Origin: Pseudoduganella dura
GTDB lineage: Bacteria; Pseudomonadota; Gammaproteobacteria; Burkholderiales; Burkholderiaceae_D
DNA: 64,000 nucleotides
Assembly: GCF_009727155.1 (NCBI RefSeq)
Contig: NZ_WNWM01000002.1
Span: forward strand, 62,001 to 126,000
Reading direction: 5' to 3'
A program made the translations under genes and the position numbers. Numbering within the stretch: position 1 is the first letter of the stretch; every line of letters starts with the position of its first letter. The notes beneath the pieces are model-generated. The model did no database searches. It had not been told where the DNA came from and saw only the letters and a list, made by a program, of their open reading frames with translations. Below, piece after piece: positions 53,260 through 60,640 of this stretch.

Positions 53260-55359
53260 TTGGCCTCGCTTAACCGCCGTACCCCGCCTTCCCGCCCTGC
53301 GCGGGCCATTTCGCGCGCCGCGTTCGTCACCCTGGCGCTGGCGGGACACGCCACGGCCGGCGACGACCCCGCGGGCCCCGCGCCGGCACAGGTCGTTGAA
53401 ATCCGGGGCACCCGGGCCGGGGACGAACGCATCGATCCGGGTGCCGGCGCACGGTCGCTGCCCGGCACGGTCACCACGATCACCGCCGACGACATCGCCA
53501 CGCTGAACGTGGGCCGCGACATCTCGAACATCTTCCAGCGCGTGCCGGGCGTGGTCGCCAACAATATCGACCAGGGCGATACCGGCAACGGCTTCCGCAT
53601 GCGCGGCTTCGCCACGCAGGGCACGCACGGCGCCGATACCGCCATCTACATCGACGGCGTGCCGCAGAACATTCCATCGAGCCAGGGCGGTGCGGGCCAC
53701 GGTCCCGCCTTCCTGGAGTGGATGACCGCCGACATGATCGACACCGTCGAGGTCGTGAAGGGGCCGGTGTCGGCGCTGTACGGCGACCAGAACCGGGCCG
53801 GCGCGATCGCGATCGCCACGCGCGAAGGCGGCGCCGCCACGCCGTCGAGCGCGGCGGTCGCGCTGGCCAGCCACGGCAGCCGCCGCGCCTCGCTGACCCT
53901 GTCCGGCGATTACGGCGCCGTGCGTTCGCTGCTGGTGGCCGACCGCCACCGGATGGACGGATTCCGCCATGGTGCCGGCAATGACCGCGCCAACCTGTTC
54001 TGGAAGCTGTCCGCGACGATCGGCGACGGCATCTACAGCCTGCGGGCCAGCTACTACCGTTCCGAATACTCGGGCGCCGGCTACCTGTCGCTGCCTGCGA
54101 TGGAGGCCGGGCTCGATCCGCACGCCACGCAATACGGCCTGCCCGGTTTCGGCGACGCGCATCGCAAGAGCCTGGTGTTCAACCGCCGCGCGACGGGCGA
54201 TGCCGGCTGGTTCGCCACCGCCTATGCCGAGGACTTCGAACGCAGCCGGGCCATCGCCACCAGCACGACGCAGCACACGTTCGGCTACGACGACCGGCGC
54301 ATTCATGGCGCGCGTGCCGGCAACACCTGGACGTTCGGCGAGCGCGCCGTGCTGACGGCCGGACTGGAAGGCCGGGTGGACCGGGGCGACGCGCTGCGCC
54401 AGCAATACCGCAACGGCCAGCCGACCGCCAGCTACGTCAACAGCCAGGACCTGGACCTCGTCACCTATGGCGCCTTCGCGCAGGGCCAGTATCGCGCAGC
54501 CAGGGAGCTGAAGCTGCACGCCGGCGCGCGCTACGACCGTTTCGACTACGACCTGGGCAACCGCAAGCTGCCGGCGGCGTCGACCGGCTACCGGGGCGCG
54601 GTGTTCACGCCGAAGTACGGCGCCATCTGGACCGCCCTGCCGGATATGGAAGTGTTCGCGAACGTGGCACAGGGCTTCCGCTCGCCGGCCGCCGAGCAGA
54701 TCAGCCCGAGCGGGAACCCGGGACCGCTGGGCGCGCCGGGCGGCAGGATCAACCCCGGTATCGCCCCGAGCAAGGTGCGCTCGCACGACCTGGGGATCAA
54801 CGCCCGCCCCGCGGCCGGCTGGAACGTGGCCGCAGCCGTGTATCACATCGAAAACGACGACGAAATCGTCAACACGGCGCCCGATGTCTTCCTGGCTTCC
54901 GGCCGGACCACGCGCCGCGGCTTCGAACTGGACTTGCGTTACCAGCCTGGGCGCGCTTTCAGTACCTACCTGAGCTACGGCCGCATCCTGCGTGCGCGGC
55001 TCGACAATCCGTTGCCGGGTAGCGGCGCGCTGCTGTCCGTGCCGGCGCACACCTGGAAGGCGGGCGCGCAGTACCGTGCCGCGGCGGGTCCGGGCAAGCT
55101 GACGCTGAATGGCGACGTGTACGTCACCGCCCGCAATCCGTACTACATGAGTGTGCCGCTGGCACGACGCGACATGCCGACCTTCGTGCGCTACAACGTG
55201 AAAGCCGGCTACGATGCCGGCAATGTGCAGGCTTCGCTGGCCGCCACGCTCCAGCCGCACCGGTTCGCCAGCGATATCGCCTACGGCACCGCCGCCGGGC
55301 TGGTCGTATCGACCGTGCCGAAGGCCCAGGTGGAAGCGGCGCTGCGGTACTTCTTCTGA
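53260..55359 (+). CDS. TonB-dependent receptor of the Fur-linked operon
   Basis: The 699-residue protein starts at TTG 53260, with CTGGAG eight bases upstream, followed by a twin-charged signal peptide (cut near A-T-A-G-D). The plug domain has V-E-I-R-G-T-R and R-M-R-G-F-A, and the barrel ends A-A-L-R-Y-F-F. The size and plug type are those of siderophore or metal-chelate receptors, in contrast to the carbohydrate-type receptor at 1.4 kb. In-frame ATG codons upstream lie in the permease gene. It is the last gene of the operon. Confidence 0.87.
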   Translation: MASLNRRTPPSRPARAISRAAFVTLALAGHATAGDDPAGPAPAQVVEIRGTRAGDERIDPGAGARSLPGTVTTITADDIATLNVGRDISNIFQRVPGVVANNIDQGDTGNGFRMRGFATQGTHGADTAIYIDGVPQNIPSSQGGAGHGPAFLEWMTADMIDTVEVVKGPVSALYGDQNRAGAIAIATREGGAATPSSAAVALASHGSRRASLTLSGDYGAVRSLLVADRHRMDGFRHGAGNDRANLFWKLSATIGDGIYSLRASYYRSEYSGAGYLSLPAMEAGLDPHATQYGLPGFGDAHRKSLVFNRRATGDAGWFATAYAEDFERSRAIATSTTQHTFGYDDRRIHGARAGNTWTFGERAVLTAGLEGRVDRGDALRQQYRNGQPTASYVNSQDLDLVTYGAFAQGQYRAARELKLHAGARYDRFDYDLGNRKLPAASTGYRGAVFTPKYGAIWTALPDMEVFANVAQGFRSPAAEQISPSGNPGPLGAPGGRINPGIAPSKVRSHDLGINARPAAGWNVAAAVYHIENDDEIVNTAPDVFLASGRTTRRGFELDLRYQPGRAFSTYLSYGRILRARLDNPLPGSGALLSVPAHTWKAGAQYRAAAGPGKLTLNGDVYVTARNPYYMSVPLARRDMPTFVRYNVKAGYDAGNVQASLAATLQPHRFASDIAYGTAAGLVVSTVPKAQVEAALRYFF

Positions 55360-55364
55360 CATGC

Positions 55365-55393
55365 GCCGGGTTCGATGCGTGCGCGAACCCGGC
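55365..55393. terminator. Hairpin between convergent genes
   Basis: GCCGGGTTCG (55365-55374) and CGAACCCGGC (55384-55393) form an exact 10-bp stem with a nine-base loop between the TonB receptor stop and the convergent small gene. No T-run is seen on either strand. Confidence 0.6.
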
Positions 55394-55413
55394 GTCATTG
55401 CATCGCAAGGGCC

Positions 55414-55611
55414 TCAGGCCAGTGCTTCCTTGGCGGCTTCCTCCGGGGTCAGCGAGTCGTAGAACTGGTCCATGAACCATTCGACCTGCTCTTCGATATG
55501 GTCCTGCGCTTCCTGGACGGTAGCACCGCCGGCCACCAGGAAACCTTCCACTTCGATACACCACTGGATGAACGCCAGCGTCTCTTCATCCAGTTCTTCT
55601 TTCTTGGCCAT
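55414..55611 (-). CDS. Small acidic conserved protein
   Basis: The 65-residue protein reads M-A-K-K-E-E-L-D-E-E-T-L-A-F-I-Q-W and continues with a helix rich in E and Q. It is cytoplasmic, acidic and probably helical. AGGAA precedes the ATG at 55611; the frame open to 55731 adds a less likely basic extension. It resembles small orphan proteins of Oxalobacteraceae, but I cannot name it. Confidence 0.65.
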   Translation of the reverse strand: MAKKEELDEETLAFIQWCIEVEGFLVAGGATVQEAQDHIEEQVEWFMDQFYDSLTPEEAAKEALA

Positions 55612-55715
55612 AGCAGTTCCTGTCATGTTCATTACCGGCAGATCAACACGATGTGCCTGTGCCCATTTTACCGTAGCAGCCCGCCGCCGGTATCCGTCGG
55701 CGGCCCGGTCGCCGG

Positions 55716-55862
55716 TCAGTTCACGTGCCACGCCCTGGGGCGGTCCAGCAAGCCGAGCCTGGCTTCATGGGGGTCCTGGCGCACCTCGAAGCCGTCATCG
55801 CCGATGATCAGCAGGCGGTGCTGTCCGTTATCCGGGTCGGCAGGTAAGCGGCCATTCCCCCA
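55716..55862 (-). pseudogene. Remnant of a coding region without a start codon
   Basis: Between a TAA (55863-55865, minus strand) and a TGA (55716-55718) runs an open frame that reads like protein (D-N-G-Q-H-R-L-L-I-I-G-D-D-G-F-E-V-R-Q-D-P-H-E-A-R is the start of its core, split here by hyphens) with strong third-position GC. It has no ATG and no plausible early GTG or TTG. It may be the end of a lost gene. The region 55612-55957 holds no other gene. Confidence 0.35.
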
Positions 55863-55957
55863 TTAGGGGAGCGGCACCGGGCAGGAGAACATCTTGCCCG
55901 TCGCGAGGTGTAGTATCCGCAGCCTTGCCGCATCGGCTTGCGAAAAAGAGATCGGAA

Positions 55958-56596
55958 ATGCAAAGCACGGGAAACGACAATCGAGTGCGCGTCATGGTGG
56001 TCGACGACCATCCCCTGCTACGTGAAGGAATCATTACGGTTCTTTCACGAGACAGTCGATTCGCTGTCGTGGCACAGGCGGGAGACGGCCTGGAAGCCAT
56101 CCGGCAATTCGTGCGGCACCGCCCGGACATCACGCTGATGGATTTGCACATGCCGGTCATGGGCGGACTCGATTCGATGGTGGAAATCCGCAAATCCTCA
56201 CCGCATGCGCGCATCATCGTGATGGCTGCTCATCAAGGCGACGAGCAAGCATTGCGCTCACTGGAAGCCGGTGCGGAAGGCTGTCTGCCGAAAACCATGC
56301 TGCGCACGGAGCTGGCCACGGCGATCATGAACGTGCATGGCGGCGCAACGCACATTCCGCCCGGAGTGGCCTCGGAGCTCGCGGCGTACATCGTTGCGGA
56401 TGCATTGACCCGCCGCGAAATCGAGGTTCTCCGCACTGTCGCCGCGGGAAACACGAACAGGCGCGCGGGCCAGCTCCTCGGCATCGGCGACGAAGCGATG
56501 CGGGCGCACATGAACAGCATCCTGGCAAAGCTGAAGGCGGCCGACCGCACACATGCCGTGACGATCGCCATTCGACGCGGCATTATCGAACCATGA
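55958..56596 (+). CDS. NarL/FixJ-family response regulator
   Basis: The 212-residue protein has a receiver domain with the acidic pair D16-D17, phospho-acceptor D62 in L-M-D-L-H-M-P and K112, then a LuxR-type helix-turn-helix (L-T-R-R-E-I-E-V-L-R). The recognition part reads R-R-A-G-Q-L-L-G-I-G-D-E-A-M-R-A-H-M, which departs from the usual T-V-K-T-H pattern. No sensor kinase gene is nearby. Start at 55958. Confidence 0.88.
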   Translation: MQSTGNDNRVRVMVVDDHPLLREGIITVLSRDSRFAVVAQAGDGLEAIRQFVRHRPDITLMDLHMPVMGGLDSMVEIRKSSPHARIIVMAAHQGDEQALRSLEAGAEGCLPKTMLRTELATAIMNVHGGATHIPPGVASELAAYIVADALTRREIEVLRTVAAGNTNRRAGQLLGIGDEAMRAHMNSILAKLKAADRTHAVTIAIRRGIIEP

Positions 56597-56759
56597 TGCC
56601 GGCACGGCGCCGGACGTTTCACCGGACACCCGCGCATTACCACTATCGGGGTAATCATCCGTCCCGTCATTCGCCTACTCGCCAGGCAATCCAATTCGTG
56701 ATGCGCATGCACGGGCGGTGGCTCATCATGAGGCACCGAATCACTGGAGCAAACCAACC

Positions 56760-57374
56760 ATGCATTGCAAACGTCCCCTGATCCATGTTGCGCACCCGGA
56801 TATCGTCGTATCGGCCGGCCTCGTGTCCATCCTGTCTCGGCAATCCGGATTCGATATCACGACCGACGGCGGCGCGGCAGCCTGTTCCAGGGCCGACGTG
56901 GTGGTCACCGATCATGCGGGCGGCATCGAGCTGGCACGGCAACGCGCGGAGCAAGCCGGCCCCGGCCCGCACATACTCGTCGTTACCTCGTGCGACAAGG
57001 AAGCCCAGGTGCGGAATGCGCTGGACGCCGGTGTCTATGGATACCTGCTGCAGGATTGTTCCGCCGATGATCTGCACGACGCCGTGCAGCGGCTGTCCGA
57101 AGGGCTGCGCTACCTGTCCGACCGCGTATCGAAATCGATCGCGGACAGCCTGACCCGCGTATTGCTGACGCCCCGCGAGTCCGATGTCCTCCAGCTGCTC
57201 GCGGGCGGCCATTGCAACAAGCTCATCGCCCGGGAACTGGGGATCGGGGTCGGGACCGTGAAGACCCATATCAAGGGCCTGCTGACGAAACTGGATGCGA
57301 AGGCGCGCACCCATGCTGTCGTCATCGCGGCGCAGCGTGGCCTGGTCGACGCGGGCATGGCCGGCCTGGCATAG
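56760..57374 (+). CDS. NarL-type regulator with a degenerate receiver
   Basis: The 204-residue protein has the receiver fold but the acidic pair is replaced (A11-H12 in H-V-A-H-P-D) and the conserved Lys is Q98 in G-Y-L-L-Q-D; only D51 remains. It is therefore unlikely to be switched by normal phosphorylation. The LuxR helix-turn-helix is standard (L-T-P-R-E-S-D-V-L-Q-L-L then G-T-V-K-T-H-I). It lies 163 bases after the other regulator. GGAG precedes the ATG. Confidence 0.85.
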   Translation: MHCKRPLIHVAHPDIVVSAGLVSILSRQSGFDITTDGGAAACSRADVVVTDHAGGIELARQRAEQAGPGPHILVVTSCDKEAQVRNALDAGVYGYLLQDCSADDLHDAVQRLSEGLRYLSDRVSKSIADSLTRVLLTPRESDVLQLLAGGHCNKLIARELGIGVGTVKTHIKGLLTKLDAKARTHAVVIAAQRGLVDAGMAGLA

Positions 57375-57756
57375 CTGCATCGCGCGTGCGGTCGCGATGA
57401 GCCCGGCACGGCACGGGCTGCCTGACCGCTGCGTTGAACTCATTACTGCAACACGTGTTGCGATCCTGTTGCTTCATGCAGCGCCTCCGTTCCTGACGCG
57501 CCGACAGGTGGTCAGCCACAATGCTGGAAGTTGCAACAGCATATTCCATCTTCGGTTAGTTGCAAATTTCAGGGTGAAATGCCTGGCTTACGCGAACGGC
57601 GCCTTTTCCTTGTGTCGCGATCGACGAGTGACGATAGCGTCGATATTGCACGATTGTGCGAGCCACCATGCACCTGATCCATTGTTGACTGTCCGTTCAA
57701 GAACCCCCACAATATAGTTATTGAACAATCGTTCCATAACAGATGGATGGTGTCGC
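57375..57756. promoter_or_regulatory. Intergenic region with two dyads, one at the TetR gene
   Basis: No gene is supported. An exact 14-bp palindrome GCAACACGTGTTGC stands at 57448-57461. Closer to the TetR gene, GTTATTGAAC (57717-57726) and GTTCCATAAC (57731-57740) are inverted with one mismatch around AATC, 17 bases before the ATG; this is a probable TetR operator. Confidence 0.55.
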
Positions 57757-58137
57757 ATGGCCAGGCCAAGGACTTTCGATGAAGATGTCGTCATTACCCG
57801 TGCAGCGGAGGTTTTCAGCCGTCTCGGCTACAACGCCTGCTCGATCGACGACCTGGTGGAGGCAACGGCGCTGCAGCGCGGCAGTCTCTACAAGGCATTC
57901 GGTTCCAAGCGCGGCCTGTTCGAGAAGGTGCTGAACCGGTTCCTGGTCAGCGAGTGGCACGGCAGCCCGGCCGCGCTCGATCTCCTGATTACCGCCCTGA
58001 GGGAACTGGTCCCGGCGGATCTGCCGATCGCCGCCCTTTGCCGCACTGCCCTTGACGCCTACGAAGGGGACGCCGCCAAACTGATCGGCGGGCGTTTGCT
58101 CGATCACCTGCCCACTCACGAACTCAGCAAGGAGTAG
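57757..58137 (+). CDS. Short TetR/AcrR-family regulator
   Basis: The 126-residue protein has a full TetR DNA-binding domain (I-T-R-A-A-E-V-F-S-R-L-G-Y-N-A-C-S-I-D-D-L then L-Y-K-A-F-G-S-K-R-G-L-F) but the ligand domain is only about 70 residues, against about 130 in normal members. No frameshift was found that would extend it, so it is a short natural form or a truncated gene. It lies two bases before the next gene and is preceded by a likely operator. Confidence 0.82.
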   Translation: MARPRTFDEDVVITRAAEVFSRLGYNACSIDDLVEATALQRGSLYKAFGSKRGLFEKVLNRFLVSEWHGSPAALDLLITALRELVPADLPIAALCRTALDAYEGDAAKLIGGRLLDHLPTHELSKE

Positions 58138-58139
58138 CG

Positions 58140-58499
58140 ATGCCTCGACTCGTATTGACCGACCGCGACCTCATCGTCCACCTGACGGCATGGGAATCGA
58201 TCTGGTCGCTTCGCCGCAGCTTTCGCGTGCCGCTGGCGCATGTTCGCGGCGCAACCGAAGACAACGGTTTCGGCGGCGGAGCGCTGGGCCTGCGCATCCC
58301 GGGCACTTATATCCCCGGCCTGATCGCCGCCGGCACCTTCATCAAGGACGGCGACAAGCAGTTCGTGTACACCAGGCCCAAGCTGCAGACCATGGTGATC
58401 GAGCTGGCGGGAAATGACTGGGCGCGCCTGGTGATCGGGGTGCCGGACGTGCGCGCCGAAGTAGCGCGAATCAACGCCGCCGTGGCCCGCCACCACTAG
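58140..58499 (+). CDS. Hypothetical PH-like protein co-transcribed with TetR
   Basis: The 119-residue protein starts two bases after the TetR stop and uses an AAGGAG inside that gene's end. It appears to be a beta-sandwich: L-V-L-T-D-R-D-L-I-V-H-L-T, then W-S-L-R-R-S-F-R-V-P-L, then G-L-R-I-P-G-T-Y-I-P-G. This recalls bacterial PH-like domains. No signal peptide. It is the likely controlled gene of the TetR protein. Function unknown. Confidence 0.65.
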   Translation: MPRLVLTDRDLIVHLTAWESIWSLRRSFRVPLAHVRGATEDNGFGGGALGLRIPGTYIPGLIAAGTFIKDGDKQFVYTRPKLQTMVIELAGNDWARLVIGVPDVRAEVARINAAVARHH

Positions 58500-58556
58500 A
58501 AACTCGCACCGGCGGCCAGCGCGGCTTCCGCGCTTACGCAGCCCCTTGCCGGATGT

Positions 58557-59021
58557 TCAAGCGGACGGCGGACGGGCCGACCGGCGCTCGCCGGCGGGAT
58601 CGTGCGGCCGGCAATAGCCGGCCTGGCGCGCGATGCCATCGGCCCTGCCGTCCGCGCCGATGGTCACGGTCACCATGAATTGCTCGCCCCATTGCGGTTG
58701 GTAATAGCTGGCCCGGGGACAGGGCGGGGGTGCGAAATCCACCGTGATGCGCGCCGCCGTGATCTGCTCGAGCCGGGTACCGGAAAGGCGCGCCAGCTTC
58801 GCGAGAAGGCGGCAATAGCGCGCCAGCACCGGAGCGAACCCGGACGACGGCGGCTCCATCGATGGAGCCAGCAAGTCGAGCAGTACGGCGCCCCGCTCGT
58901 GCTGCCCTGCCAGCAAGCGCAGTTTGCCGATCGTCCAGTAACCATCCAGATCGTTGTTCCGGCTGATGAACGAGCCGCATAATCCGCTGGCGATGTTCGT
59001 CAGGTGGCCGCTTCGCGGCAT
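58557..59021 (-). CDS. Hypothetical protein
   Basis: The 154-residue protein starts M-P-R-S-G-H-L-T-N-I-A-S-G at 59021, where GGAGG lies seven bases upstream; earlier ATG codons at 59039 and 59108 lack such a site. It contains N-N-D-L-D-G-Y-W-T-I-G-K-L-R-L-L-A and a later V-T-V-T-I-G-A-D-G-R-A-D-G segment. No signal peptide or membrane helix. Not recognised. Confidence 0.6.
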   Translation of the reverse strand: MPRSGHLTNIASGLCGSFISRNNDLDGYWTIGKLRLLAGQHERGAVLLDLLAPSMEPPSSGFAPVLARYCRLLAKLARLSGTRLEQITAARITVDFAPPPCPRASYYQPQWGEQFMVTVTIGADGRADGIARQAGYCRPHDPAGERRSARPPSA

Positions 59022-59410
59022 ACGTTCGCCTCCAGTCATTGAGCTGATAACACCGTGCCGACGATCGGTCCCGTGCATGGCTGCCTCGCCGAGGACAGAC
59101 GATCGCATCCGTTTTTCCTGCTGAAAAATCTTCCCCTCATCACCGCTTCACCGCTTCACCGCAAGACATGCACGGATCGGCGCATTGCTCTGGACTGCCG
59201 TACAGCTCTCCCCCCAGCATATGAACTTTCCGTCCCCGTCGGATTCCGCGCCCGTCTTCCCCGGAGAAGCCGATTCCGTATCCGACGGGCGAGCCGGACG
59301 ATAAAATCGCCAATGACGGTTCTGATAAACTCGCCCGCACTGCCGCGCCCTGGCCGGACCTGCATGCCCTTTCCGGCAGAAGCACTTCAATACAACAACA
59401 AGAAATCCGC
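59022..59410. other. Intergenic region without a recognised gene
   Basis: A short tandem (ACCGCTTC repeated at about 59141-59158) and AT-richer stretches near 59110-59135 and 59390-59410 are the only features. The second stretch lies just before the acyltransferase start and may hold its promoter. Open frames here are short and lack coding pattern. Confidence 0.5.
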
Positions 59411-60570
59411 ATGATGCATATCGATACGAAACCTGTCCGGCTCGCCGGGCTGGATATCCTGCGCGCGCTTGCCATCGTGCTGGTCCTGATGTCCCACTAT
59501 AACGGCTTCGTCAGCCAGGCGCCGACCTTCGGCGTCATCGGCAGCATCGGCTGGGCCGGTGTCGACCTGTTCTTCGTGCTGAGCGGCTACCTGATCGGCA
59601 ACGGGCTGCTGGCACCCGCCGCGCGCGGCGAGAGCCTGCTCTGAAGACCTTTTTCGCGCGCCGCGTGCTGCGTACCCTGCCCAACTATTATGCCGTGCTG
59701 GCCGTGTACCTGCTGCTGCCGGATAGTCCGATCGCCGGCAAAAGCATGGCGCCGGTCTGGCGCTTTCTGACCTTCACCCAGAACTTCGGCCTGCATTACG
59801 GCGAGACCTTCACGCACTCGTGGTCGCTGTGCATCGAGGAACAGTTCTACCTGGTACTGCCGCTGGCGGTGCTGGCACTGGTCGGCAGCCGGCGCTCGCC
59901 GCGCCTGCTGTGGTGCGCGCTGCTGGCCGCCATTGGCGCCGGCATGACGGCGCGCGGCGCAGCGTTCATGGACGGCAAGGATGTCTTCGCCGCGCCCGTG
60001 TATTACTCGAGCCTGTGCCGCTTCGACGAACTGCTCCCGGGCGTGGCCATCGCGATGCTGAAGAACTTTCATCCGACGGCCTTCGCGCGCATTCTGCGCT
60101 ACGGAAACACGCTGCTGGCGGCGGGCCTCGCGATGGCGGCGGCTGTCCTCTACGGGGTAATGAACGAGGCGCCGAATGCCTTCGCGGCATCCACCTTCGG
60201 ATTCTCGCTGGTCGCCGCCAGTTTCGCGTTGCTGACGTGCTCCGCGCTCAGCCCCGGCTCGCTGCTGAACCGCCTGCGCATTCCCGGCGCGGCCAGTCTG
60301 GCCCTGTGGTCCTATGCGGTCTACCTGGTGCATAAGCCCGTGTTCATGGTGCTCCGTCCGGAGCTGGAACGCCGGAGCATCGATCCCGGCGCGCTGCCGA
60401 CCATTGCAGCCGTCATGGCCGCCGGCATCCTGGGCGGCTGGCTGCTGTACCGGCTGGTGGAGACACCGTTCATGCAACTGCGGGAGCGCTGGTATCCAGC
60501 AGGCGCGTCGAAGACGGACCACCCGGCCGCTTCCGGCCCTGCGGGCAAGGCGATCGGCGGTCAGACGTAG
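59411..60570 (+). pseudogene. Acyltransferase 3 family membrane protein, split by a frameshift
   Basis: The first part (59411-59644) reads L-A-G-L-D-I-L-R-A-L-A-I-V-L-V-L-M-S-H-Y and V-D-L-F-F-V-L-S-G-Y-L-I-G, the start of an acyltransferase 3 (OafA-like) protein, and stops at a TGA. The rest continues in another frame: L-K-T-F-F-A-R-R-V-L-R-T-L-P-N-Y-Y, then H-S-W-S-L-C-I-E-E-Q-F-Y and the remaining helices. At the break the sequence reads CTGCTCTGAAG; two extra bases (CT or TC) would explain it. Together the parts make a full-size family member of about 385 residues. It could be a real mutation or an assembly error. Confidence 0.8.
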
Positions 60571-60640
60571 CCATCGTTCTTCGCTCCCGGCCGCCGCAGG
60601 CAACGGGGCAACCTGCACCAGCACCGGCGCCGCCGCCCGC

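Noticed and set aside
59636..59650. Programmed ribosomal frameshift in the acyltransferase gene
   Set aside because: No slippery heptamer of known type and no family precedent that I know; a two-base insertion explains the break more simply.
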